Below are positions 26,298-33,869 of a stretch of DNA of 62,300 bases, piece after piece. The translations under genes were made by a program, and so were the position numbers. The notes below the pieces were generated by a model. It saw nothing but the letters and a program-made list of their open reading frames with translations, was not told the DNA's origin and searched no databases. Where the stretch lies: positions 1 to 62,300 of the forward strand of contig JAQUAF010000030.1 in the NCBI GenBank assembly GCA_028687435.1, written 5' to 3'. Position 1 is the first letter of the stretch, and each line of letters starts with the position of its first letter. The stretch comes from Verrucomicrobiia bacterium. Its GTDB lineage: Bacteria; Verrucomicrobiota; Verrucomicrobiia; JABWAM01.

Positions 26298-27752
26298 ATG
26301 CCAACACAAGGACTCCAACAAGTTCAACGTCTGGCGTTGCAGCAGACGTTGTCGCCACAGATGCAGCAATCGTTGCAGATTCTGCAGGCGGCGGCGTTGG
26401 AGTTGCGCACCCTGGTGCAGCAGGAGATGATGACCAATCCGGTGCTGGAGGAGGCGGCGGTGTCGGATGAACCTGCGGCGGAGAGGCTTGATCCGCAGGA
26501 GATGGAGATGGAGGGGGAGAAAGCCGGCGCGGAATCGGAGGACAAGGAATTCCAGGAGCTGGCGCAACTGGACCAGGAATGGCGCGATTATTTTTCGGCG
26601 ACCCATGTGCCGGCGCAGCGCAACAGCGAGGAGGAGCAGCAGCGGCAGGCTTTCTTCGAATCGATTGTGAAGCCGCAAAGCCTGCAGGATCATTTGAACG
26701 ACCAGCTTGCTTTGATGGAGATAACCGCCCAGGAGCGCGGGTTGTGCGAGACGATCATCGGGAATCTTGATGAGAAGGGTTTTCTGCCGTTGACGCTGGA
26801 GGAATTGAGCGGAAGCGCGGGGGTGGACAAGGCCAGGATGGAGGCGGCGCTGGCGGTGGTTCAGTCGCTGGACCCGATAGGGGTTGGGGCGAGGAGTTTG
26901 AAGGAGTGCCTGCAATTGCAGCTTGAGCGGCTGGGGCACAAACAGGGATCCCTGGCGTGGTTGTTGGTGGACAAGTATCTGGATGCCCTGGCCCAGAAAC
27001 AATACGCTGAGATTGCGCATGAAATAGGAGCCCAGCCGGGCGATGTTCACAAGACGGTGGCTTTGATCGGCACGCTTGATCCGCGGCCGGGAAGCCGTTT
27101 CAGCGTGGATGAAAATCGCGTGATCACACCCGAGTTGTTTGTCCGGAAGGTTGGGAATGAATGGGTGGTGATGATGAATGATGACTGGTTGCCGCGGGTG
27201 CGGATCAGCAATACCTACAAGGATATTCTTGGCAGCGCGGACCAGGGCGCCGAGGTGAAAAAGTATGTGAGGGAACGCATCCGGGCGGGGAAATTTTTGA
27301 TCCGCAGCATCCACCAGAGGCAGCACACCATCCTGCGCATTGCCGAGGAGATTGTGCGGGTGCAGGGGGATTTTCTGGAGCAGGGGCGCGGTTTTCTAAA
27401 ACCCCTGACGATGGCCGAAGTGGCGCGGGTGGTGAAAGTGCATGAAACGACCGTGAGCCGCGCCATTGCCGGCAAGTACATGCAGACGCCCCAGGGAGTT
27501 TTTGAATTGAAATACTTTTTCACTTCGGGATTGAGGACGATGGACGGGCAGTACATCACCCACGATTCGGTGAAGCAGATCATTTGCGAGCTGGTGGGAC
27601 AGGAATCTTCCGACAATCCGTTGTCGGACCAGGCGATCATGGACGCGCTCAAGGCGAGAAAAATTCCCCTTGCCCGGCGGACCGTGGCCAAGTACCGGGA
27701 GGAGTTGAATATCAGGCCGTCCCATTTGCGCAAGACATCGCAGGGTTCGTGA
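26298..27752 (+). CDS. rpoN: RNA polymerase sigma-54 factor
   Basis: The 484-residue product has the three sigma-54 regions. Region I is Gln/Leu-rich (GLQQVQRLALQQTLSPQMQQSLQIL), followed by an acidic linker. The core-binding domain has DEKGFLPLTLEEL and LDPIGVGARSLKECLQLQL. Then come the HTH (LTMAEVARVVKVHETTVSRAIAGKYMQTPQGVFELKYFF) and the RpoN box ARRTVAKYRE at about 459-468 near the C-terminus. It directs transcription from -24/-12 promoters with enhancer-binding activators. No hpf or ptsN gene follows, unlike proteobacterial rpoN loci. Confidence 0.97.
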   Translation: MPTQGLQQVQRLALQQTLSPQMQQSLQILQAAALELRTLVQQEMMTNPVLEEAAVSDEPAAERLDPQEMEMEGEKAGAESEDKEFQELAQLDQEWRDYFSATHVPAQRNSEEEQQRQAFFESIVKPQSLQDHLNDQLALMEITAQERGLCETIIGNLDEKGFLPLTLEELSGSAGVDKARMEAALAVVQSLDPIGVGARSLKECLQLQLERLGHKQGSLAWLLVDKYLDALAQKQYAEIAHEIGAQPGDVHKTVALIGTLDPRPGSRFSVDENRVITPELFVRKVGNEWVVMMNDDWLPRVRISNTYKDILGSADQGAEVKKYVRERIRAGKFLIRSIHQRQHTILRIAEEIVRVQGDFLEQGRGFLKPLTMAEVARVVKVHETTVSRAIAGKYMQTPQGVFELKYFFTSGLRTMDGQYITHDSVKQIICELVGQESSDNPLSDQAIMDALKARKIPLARRTVAKYREELNIRPSHLRKTSQGS

Positions 27753-27815
27753 ACTGCGCGAAAGGGCGCCTGTTTTGCGAGAATTTCCGAGGGGAGGGGG
27801 GACGGGATGTTTTTT

Positions 27816-29093
27816 TCAGGAGGGGATTTGCAGCAATGTCTTGCGGAGCAGGTTGAGGGCGGTCTGGCTGGCGATGATTTTGAACATTTCCCGGCTGAGT
27901 TGGAAACAGTGGCGTTCCACGGTTGTTCCGTCGGGGCCGGCCAGCGCGATGAAAACCGTGCCGACGGGTTTTTCCGGGGAACCGCCTCCAGGGCCCGCGA
28001 TGCCGGTGAGGGAAAGGGCGTAATCGGCGCCGGAAAGGCGGCGCGCTCCCTCAGCCATGGCAAGAGCCACTTCCCCGCTTGCGGCGCCATGTTTTTCGAT
28101 GAGGGAGGCCGGGACTTCCAGTTCGCGGGTCTTGGTTTCGTTTGAATAGGTCACCCATCCTTGCTTGAAAACCAGCGAACTGCCGGGAACAAGAGTGAGG
28201 CGATGCGCCAGAAAGCCGCCGGTGCAGGATTCGGCGGTGGCGGCCCATACGTGGCGGTCATGAAGAAGCTCCACGACGGCGCCTTCGAGGGTTTGCGATC
28301 CGGCGCCGTAAATGTGGCTGCCCAGCAGATGGCGGACCCGTTTTTCCGCCTCGCCCGCGGTTTGTTGCGCGGCTTCCGGTGTGGAAGCCCGGCAGACCAG
28401 CCGGACATCCACCTCGCCCGGGCGCGCGCAGTAACCGATTTCAAGAGAGGAAAGATCCTTGAGTTCCGGCGCGATGCGTTCCTCCACCATGGATTCACCC
28501 ATGCCTGCAATCCGCAACACCCGGCAGTCGAGGATGGGGAGCAGGGCGGCATATTCCTGTTTCAGGAAGGGCAGAACCTGGTCGAAAAACATGGGGTGCA
28601 GTTCGTTGGGCGGCCCCGGGAGCATGACGATCCACTGACAGCGGGAGGCGGTCATGCCGTTGAGTTGTCGGACGGGAATTGCGAGGCCGGGGGCGGTGCC
28701 GTGACGGTTGTGAAAAACCGTGCCGGGGATGGGGATGACCGCCTGGCATTTGATGGATTCGGGCATGACCACGCCGCGGCGGAGGAAACGCTGTTGAATA
28801 TTGTCGATGACAGCTTGGTCGATGCGGGTGGGGAGTTTGAACATTTCGATGACGCAATTGCGCGTGATGTCGTCGCCGGTGGGGCCGAGACCGCCGGTGA
28901 CCAGCAGCAGGTCGGCGCGGTTCAGGGCCGCAGAGATGGCGTCGATCATGACGCCCTTGTCGTCGCCCACCGCCACCTGTCTGGCCAGGGTTCCGCCGAT
29001 GCGGCTGATTTGCTGTCCGAGCCACGATGCGTGGGTGTTGACAACGAGGCCCATGAGCAGTTCGGTGCCGGTGTTGAGCAGTTCCACTTGCAT
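27816..29093 (-). CDS. cinA: CinA-type competence/damage-inducible protein, nicotinamide-nucleotide amidohydrolase domain
   Basis: The protein has 425 residues from the ATG at 29093 (MQVELLNTGTELLMGLVVNTHASWL); longer upstream frames have no family similarity. The N-terminal MoaB/CinA domain shows LLVTGGLGPTGDDITR and VMLPGPPNELHPMF. The C-terminal deamidase domain shows ATAESCTGGFLAHRLT, SLVFKQGWVTYSNETK, AMAEGARRLSGADYALSLTGIAGPGGGSPEKPVGTVFIAL. The known activity of that domain is hydrolysis of NMN to nicotinate mononucleotide. Its location near dprA is suggestive, but the strands and gaps do not make an operon. Confidence 0.93.
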   Translation of the reverse strand: MQVELLNTGTELLMGLVVNTHASWLGQQISRIGGTLARQVAVGDDKGVMIDAISAALNRADLLLVTGGLGPTGDDITRNCVIEMFKLPTRIDQAVIDNIQQRFLRRGVVMPESIKCQAVIPIPGTVFHNRHGTAPGLAIPVRQLNGMTASRCQWIVMLPGPPNELHPMFFDQVLPFLKQEYAALLPILDCRVLRIAGMGESMVEERIAPELKDLSSLEIGYCARPGEVDVRLVCRASTPEAAQQTAGEAEKRVRHLLGSHIYGAGSQTLEGAVVELLHDRHVWAATAESCTGGFLAHRLTLVPGSSLVFKQGWVTYSNETKTRELEVPASLIEKHGAASGEVALAMAEGARRLSGADYALSLTGIAGPGGGSPEKPVGTVFIALAGPDGTTVERHCFQLSREMFKIIASQTALNLLRKTLLQIPS

Positions 29094-29333
29094 GCCGGGT
29101 GGTATAGCGGAAGGCTGGGGGCGGGGACAAGCGCCATTCTGGAGAGGGGGCGTCAGGGCGAACGCATAAAATGAGGGGAGAAACTCCCGGGGACGGGGGC
29201 CTTCGCCACGCCAACCCGTCTGCGTGGCCGCAATTTGAAGGCCGCAAAGGTGGAGCGTTTGAGATTCTGCCCTGACCAATTTTTGGGGATTCTCATTGTT
29301 GAATAGTCTGATGCGAGGTGAGACAATGGTCCC

Positions 29334-30578
29334 ATGAACGCAAAAATTCAGCAATGCCGGAAGGCTGCGGAAAGCATCCTGAAACCATCCCCCGGTCAGA
29401 CGGAACACGGGCTGGAACTTCATGCGGCTTCGGTGGTGTTCGACGCCTATGGATTTGCTCCCAACTCGGCGGTGGATGGCGGGGGGATCAAGGACAAAAT
29501 CGAAAAAGGCCTTTCCGACGAAGGTTTGAGGGATTTGATCGAAGAAATGCACATGACGCGTTGTTTGACTGATGGCAGGGAAAGGGAGGAGTGCCGGCAG
29601 GCATGGGAAGCGTCCGGAGTCACCTGCATTTTTCAGAATGCCGGTGTGGAAAACAACGCCTTGCCGCAGGTTTTAAAAAGGTTTGCCCGTTTCACTCATG
29701 TGACGGATGTGTGGCGCGAGATGTATGTCCGGGCGGCGATGCCGGATGACATTCCGGCGGCCAAGAGGCAGGGCAAACATTGCCTGTATCTGACGACCAA
29801 CGCAGTGCCTTTTCATCAGGCATGGAATACGGTTGCGGATGAGTTGCAACCCATCCGGATGTTTTTTCAGATGGGGTGCCGGATGATGCATCTGACCTAC
29901 AATCGCCGCAATATGCTGGGGGATGGTTGCGCCGAACCGGCCAACGGCGGCTTGAGTGATTTTGGGCGCGCGGCCATTGCTGAAATGAACCGGGCGGGGG
30001 TGATTGTGGATGTGGCCCATTCCGGCTGGCAGACCAGCCTGGAGGCGGCGAAGATTTCAAAAGCGCCGGTGGTTGCCAGCCATTCGGTTTGTTGCGCGTT
30101 GAATCCGCATGTTCGGGGCAAGCCGGATGATGTGATTCGCGCCATCGTTGAGCGCAATGGCTATATCGGAATCACCTGTGTGCCAGCCTTTTTGGGAGGC
30201 AAAGGGGATGTCAGATCGTTTCTGGATCACATTGATCATGTGGTCAAAAAATTTGGAGTGGATCATGTGGCGATTGGGACCGATCATTCGTATCAGTCTT
30301 CGCAGGAAGGGGAGGAATGGAAGAAAATTCCAAAGATTTCCCGTCCGAATCCTGCGACATTCGCCAATTTCTGGCCGCCGAATGATCCCATTTTCGATCC
30401 TCAGTGGCGCAAGGATTTTCAGGTTCAAAGCCTGGCATGGACCAACTGGCCGTTGTTTACCGTTGGACTGGTTCAAAGGGGCTATTCAGATGCGGATATC
30501 CAGAAGATCATTGGTGGAAATGTGTTGCGGGTGATTCGCGAGTGCTGGGAAGGACGGGAGGAAAAGCTGAGTGCCTGA
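29334..30578 (+). CDS. M19 (membrane dipeptidase) family protein with substituted metal ligands
   Basis: The 414-residue protein aligns with renal-dipeptidase-like M19 proteins. It has GCRMMHLTYNRRN (family: GVRxLTLTHNxxN), VIVDVAHSGW, PVVASHSVCCALNPHVRG, and VAIGTDHSYQ where the family has GSDFDG. The N-terminal H-x-D zinc pair appears replaced (VVFDAYGFAP where typical members have DGHNDLP). The bridging Glu is also not evident in LTTNAVPFHQAW. The two later His and the Asp are kept. It may bind a single metal or have another activity. There is no signal peptide. The next gene is 404 bp away. Confidence 0.68.
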   Translation: MNAKIQQCRKAAESILKPSPGQTEHGLELHAASVVFDAYGFAPNSAVDGGGIKDKIEKGLSDEGLRDLIEEMHMTRCLTDGREREECRQAWEASGVTCIFQNAGVENNALPQVLKRFARFTHVTDVWREMYVRAAMPDDIPAAKRQGKHCLYLTTNAVPFHQAWNTVADELQPIRMFFQMGCRMMHLTYNRRNMLGDGCAEPANGGLSDFGRAAIAEMNRAGVIVDVAHSGWQTSLEAAKISKAPVVASHSVCCALNPHVRGKPDDVIRAIVERNGYIGITCVPAFLGGKGDVRSFLDHIDHVVKKFGVDHVAIGTDHSYQSSQEGEEWKKIPKISRPNPATFANFWPPNDPIFDPQWRKDFQVQSLAWTNWPLFTVGLVQRGYSDADIQKIIGGNVLRVIRECWEGREEKLSA

Positions 30579-30982
30579 AGCTGGCGAGGCAGGCAAGGCA
30601 AAGCCTCGCAATTCAAAAGTAAAAATTAAAAATTCAAAATGATCTGGCGCCATGGCGACAGGATTTTTGTACAAGATCCTATCCGTCCGCATGGCCGAAC
30701 AATCCTGTAAATTCTGTTAATTCTGTCGAAAAGTTGTCCGCCGCAGGCGGGACTTAATTTACCTTCTTCCACTTGTCGATGGAGGTAGGAGAAAAGGACC
30801 CGGTTGGGCGGCAGATTTTGCTGTTTTAGCTTTGTTTTTTGAGCGGATGGCAAAAGGCGCCGGAGAAGAAAACCGGGCGTGTCAATGGCATCGGTTATGC
30901 TGCATGAAAAAGGGGGGGTAAAAACGGTAAAAGCTGCAAATCTTTGAGAATCAAGCTTTTATCATAAACTTTCTCGAAGCGT
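30579..30982. other. 404-bp intergenic region
   Basis: No gene is supported. A 7-bp-stem hairpin GCGAGGC/GCCTCGC lies at 30584-30609 just after the dipeptidase gene, without a T run. Around 30690-30735 there is an AATCCTGTAAATTCTGTTAA stretch of the 'ATCCTGT' type, resembling a fragment near 2550-2610. A sequence TTTTATCATAAACT near 30955-30970 may hold a -10 element for the gene at 30983, but no clear -35 is visible. Confidence 0.4.
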
Positions 30983-31753
30983 ATGCCGATAGAACTAGAA
31001 GAAGAGTTGGTGGAAGGGACGCGCAAATCCATGAATGTGATCCAAGCCAATTGCCGGGTTCAGTTCACACCAGCCGACATCGATTTCATCCTGTCGGCGC
31101 TGGATCCCGGCAGACGTATTCCCGATGGCATTTTGAAACTTCTGGCTGATCCTGAGACACGGGATTTGTTGCTGGATGACAGGCATCTTTACGATGCCGT
31201 GGTGGATGGGCTCGACTGCCTGCGAATTTCCAATCATTTTTACTTTTACATCCTGGTTCGCCACGTTTTGCGACGCAATGGAGTGGATGACCGGCGGATG
31301 GCGGATTATGTTGCCGAATTGCTGGCCCAGTTTTCCAGCACAGACCGCGACCGGCATCCCGTGGCGTCGGATCCCCGGCCCATGGATTATCTGGTGGACA
31401 TGCTGTCGGAGATTCCCCATGCGGATGAACACACCCGGTTTTTGTTGCGCGCCCACGTGGGGAATCATTCGCTTTTCCTGTCGGGGCTGTTTTTGGGGCA
31501 TATCCAATTCCGCACCCAGATCAAGGCGGCGCCGTCGGTTGAGTATTACGAAAGCCTGGGCAGCGCAAATTTCAAAGTGGCCAGCTGCCATCCGTTGGCG
31601 GAGAAATACAATCTGGTCAACGTCTTTCTCTCCCTGGCCGAATGTTTTCATTCCATCCGATTGGCGCTGAACAAGCTGGCGGACGAACTCCTTTTTCTGG
31701 AGCCCGGCTTTGCGCTCCAGTCGTTGCCTGCTCGAGTGATCAAGGAAGCTTGA
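30983..31753 (+). CDS. uncharacterised protein, mostly alpha-helical
   Basis: I do not recognise this 256-residue protein. It has no signal peptide or membrane segment and reads as all-helical (for example FTPADIDFILSALDPG, HLYDAVVDGLDCLRISNHFYFYILVRHVLRRNGVDDRRMADYVAELLAQF). It has a His-rich central stretch (HPVASDPRPMDYLVDMLSEIPHADEHTRFLLRAHVGNHSLFLSGLF). It stands alone between the dipeptidase-like gene and cassette 2. Codon usage looks like its neighbours, so it is a real gene rather than a shadow. Function is unknown. Confidence 0.7.
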   Translation: MPIELEEELVEGTRKSMNVIQANCRVQFTPADIDFILSALDPGRRIPDGILKLLADPETRDLLLDDRHLYDAVVDGLDCLRISNHFYFYILVRHVLRRNGVDDRRMADYVAELLAQFSSTDRDRHPVASDPRPMDYLVDMLSEIPHADEHTRFLLRAHVGNHSLFLSGLFLGHIQFRTQIKAAPSVEYYESLGSANFKVASCHPLAEKYNLVNVFLSLAECFHSIRLALNKLADELLFLEPGFALQSLPARVIKEA

Positions 31754-31939
31754 AAAGAGTCGTCATGTTTTGCTGTCGAAAATGGCGCAGCCTGAAATGG
31801 CCGGTCTGATGGCATGTTCATGGGCGCGCTGTCGGCGTCTTTGTTTTTGAGGTCACCGTTTTGCCCCTGGCCGCTTCCTTTTGCCATTTGGGACAGACTG
31901 AACGGGTCCCATTCAAAAGGTTGTTGCGGCTGAAAAAAT

Positions 31940-31990
31940 TTGACTATTCTAAAAAATTATGTATCTTGCTATTGAAAGTATAATACATAA
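31940..31990 (+). promoter_or_regulatory. promoter and inverted-repeat operator candidate for cassette 2
   Basis: TTGACT at 31940-31945, a 16-bp spacer and TATCTT at 31962-31967 form a plausible promoter. The inverted repeat TTATGTAT (31957-31964) / ATACATAA (31983-31990), with an 18-bp spacer, overlaps the -10 and the expected start of transcription. Position and symmetry fit autoregulation by the regulator domain encoded at 32010. Confidence 0.45.
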
Positions 31991-32009
31991 AATTTAAATC
32001 GACAATTCA

Positions 32010-33869
32010 ATGTTTTTGCCTGTGAACTTGACTCTTTCCATTCAAACAGCGCAGCCGGTGCATACGCAGATTGAGCAATTCCTGCGCCGCGAAATTCTTG
32101 TGGGAAAACTGGGCGCTGGCGAACGGTTGCCCCCGACCGGTGTTCTTGCCCGGCAATGGCGTGTGGACCATACCGCCATCCAAAAAGCCATGACGAATCT
32201 GGTCGTTGAGGGGCTGATTGATCGCAAGCCGCGCCGGGGGACTTTTGTGAAGGCGGCGGCGGATCGCGCGGTGATCGGAATTTTGATGGGACCTGACCTG
32301 TCGGATGAATCATCCCTTTTTTTTCGCGCCCTGTCCAAGGCCATTCAACGCGAGATGATGGCAAGGGCTGAACCGCGCTGGATTTGCCGGGTTTACGATG
32401 GATTGAACGAACCTCGCGGGAAAGCTGATTTTCAACGGTCGTTTCCCTGCCAGCATCTGGTGCACGATTTGCGCAGCTATGCTTTTCGCGGCATCATCAA
32501 AGTGAACGACCGTTTCAGCGGCCAGTTGAACGCGGAGATTGCCCGGACGGAACTGCCCGTGGTCCGGTTTGGTTCCAACCTGAAAAGGTCGGATGTGGTG
32601 ATGGATTTTTCCTCGTTCTGCCGCGAAGCCGCGGTTTTTGCCGCCCGTCATGGGGCGAGAAAATTGGTTTATCTGCGGACCTTTGAGCCGGGCGATGATT
32701 ATTCGCTGGATTTGCGGGGATTGGACGAGGCGATCCGCCAATCGTCCCTGGCGCCTTGCGAAATTCATGAACTGCGGGATGTTTCGCCGGATTCCTTATT
32801 GGAACAGATGGCGTATGAAAAGACCTTGCGACTGCTTGAAAACTGGCAATCGTCCGCGGGCGGCAATGGATGGCCGGACGCCTTGCTGGTGTCGGATGAT
32901 ATCGCCGCCCGCGGGGTGGCGCTGGCGTTGGTGAGCAGGGGAATCAAGGTTCCGGAACGCTTGCGGTTGGTGATCATGGCCAATCAGGGGATTGCCCATC
33001 ATTACGGCATACCCGTTGATCGCTATGAATTCTCCCTGGCCGCCGCCGCCCGGGCGCTGATCGATGCTCTTTGGCGCCGATTGTCCGGCAAAGCCTTGCC
33101 GGAACGGCCGGTCAAGATAGGCGGATGCATGAAAATCTGGGACGACTGTCTAAAATTACCCCAAAACAGCATGAATAAAACAAGGCCATTTTCTCCGCGA
33201 GGATCGATAAACGGAATCAAGCCGGGGTTGACGCGCGCATTCACGCTTTTGGAGCTTTTAGTGGTGATTTGCATTATGTCGATGTTGGTGGCGTTGATGT
33301 CGCCGGCGCTTAAAACCGCCCGGGAGAAGGCGGGTGCGCTGGCGTGCATGAACAATTTAAGGCAGTGTTCCCTCGCCCTGACGCAATATGCCCAGGATTA
33401 TGCAGGGGATTTGCCTACTCCTGAGGGCCGGGAATCGACAACCCAACCCTATCGTTATTGGGCCGGGCAGCTTTCCGATCTGGGATATTTGAAAACCTCC
33501 GTTTACCGGTGTCCGGTGGCGGAACCCCGGAGCAGCGGCTCCGGTTATAGCGGCGGATTTGGCAATTCCTTTGGGTTGGTGGCCCGCTACACCAGTTACC
33601 GGCCTCTGCGGCTGTTTGATGTGGCCAACCCCTCGGAGACGGTTTTGTTGGGCGATAGCGCCAACGGGCGGGACGCGGGAAAGGAGGATTGGCAGATGTT
33701 TGGGATTTGCGAGGGCTATCTCGATGTCTTGAAGGCGGCATTGCGGCATCAGATGAATATGAATGCCGCTTTTTACGATGGAAGCGTTCGGATTATCGAG
33801 ATGAGGGATCTGAAAAAGTACGGTTTTAACCATTATGTCATCAAAGGAACAATCTATGACTCACCCTGA
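32010..33869 (+). CDS. fusion of GntR/LacI-type regulator and H-X9-DG pseudopilin, cassette 2
   Basis: One uninterrupted 619-codon frame. Residues about 1-375 are a complete GntR/LacI-type regulator (VHTQIEQFLRREILVGKLGAG, VDHTAIQKAMTNLVVEGLI, then the sensor ending RYEFSLAAAARALIDAL). It is paralogous to the proteins at 19068 and 40154. Residues 388-619 are a complete pseudopilin: basic leader GLTRA, then FTLLELLVVICIMSMLVALM, AREKAGALACMNNLRQ, and the H-X9-DG signature (HQMNMNAAFYDG). An internal ATG at 33171 (residue 388) is where the stand-alone pseudopilins begin, so internal initiation could release the pilin part. By alignment with the paralogs the true N-terminus may be the GTG at 32022. 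A DNA-binding protein joined to an exported helix is topologically odd. Confidence 0.85.
   Translation: MFLPVNLTLSIQTAQPVHTQIEQFLRREILVGKLGAGERLPPTGVLARQWRVDHTAIQKAMTNLVVEGLIDRKPRRGTFVKAAADRAVIGILMGPDLSDESSLFFRALSKAIQREMMARAEPRWICRVYDGLNEPRGKADFQRSFPCQHLVHDLRSYAFRGIIKVNDRFSGQLNAEIARTELPVVRFGSNLKRSDVVMDFSSFCREAAVFAARHGARKLVYLRTFEPGDDYSLDLRGLDEAIRQSSLAPCEIHELRDVSPDSLLEQMAYEKTLRLLENWQSSAGGNGWPDALLVSDDIAARGVALALVSRGIKVPERLRLVIMANQGIAHHYGIPVDRYEFSLAAAARALIDALWRRLSGKALPERPVKIGGCMKIWDDCLKLPQNSMNKTRPFSPRGSINGIKPGLTRAFTLLELLVVICIMSMLVALMSPALKTAREKAGALACMNNLRQCSLALTQYAQDYAGDLPTPEGRESTTQPYRYWAGQLSDLGYLKTSVYRCPVAEPRSSGSGYSGGFGNSFGLVARYTSYRPLRLFDVANPSETVLLGDSANGRDAGKEDWQMFGICEGYLDVLKAALRHQMNMNAAFYDGSVRIIEMRDLKKYGFNHYVIKGTIYDSP

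Noticed and set aside
27816..29552. Longer version of cinA beginning at 29552
   Set aside because: The extra 153 codons have no similarity to CinA, whose family start matches the ATG at 29093.
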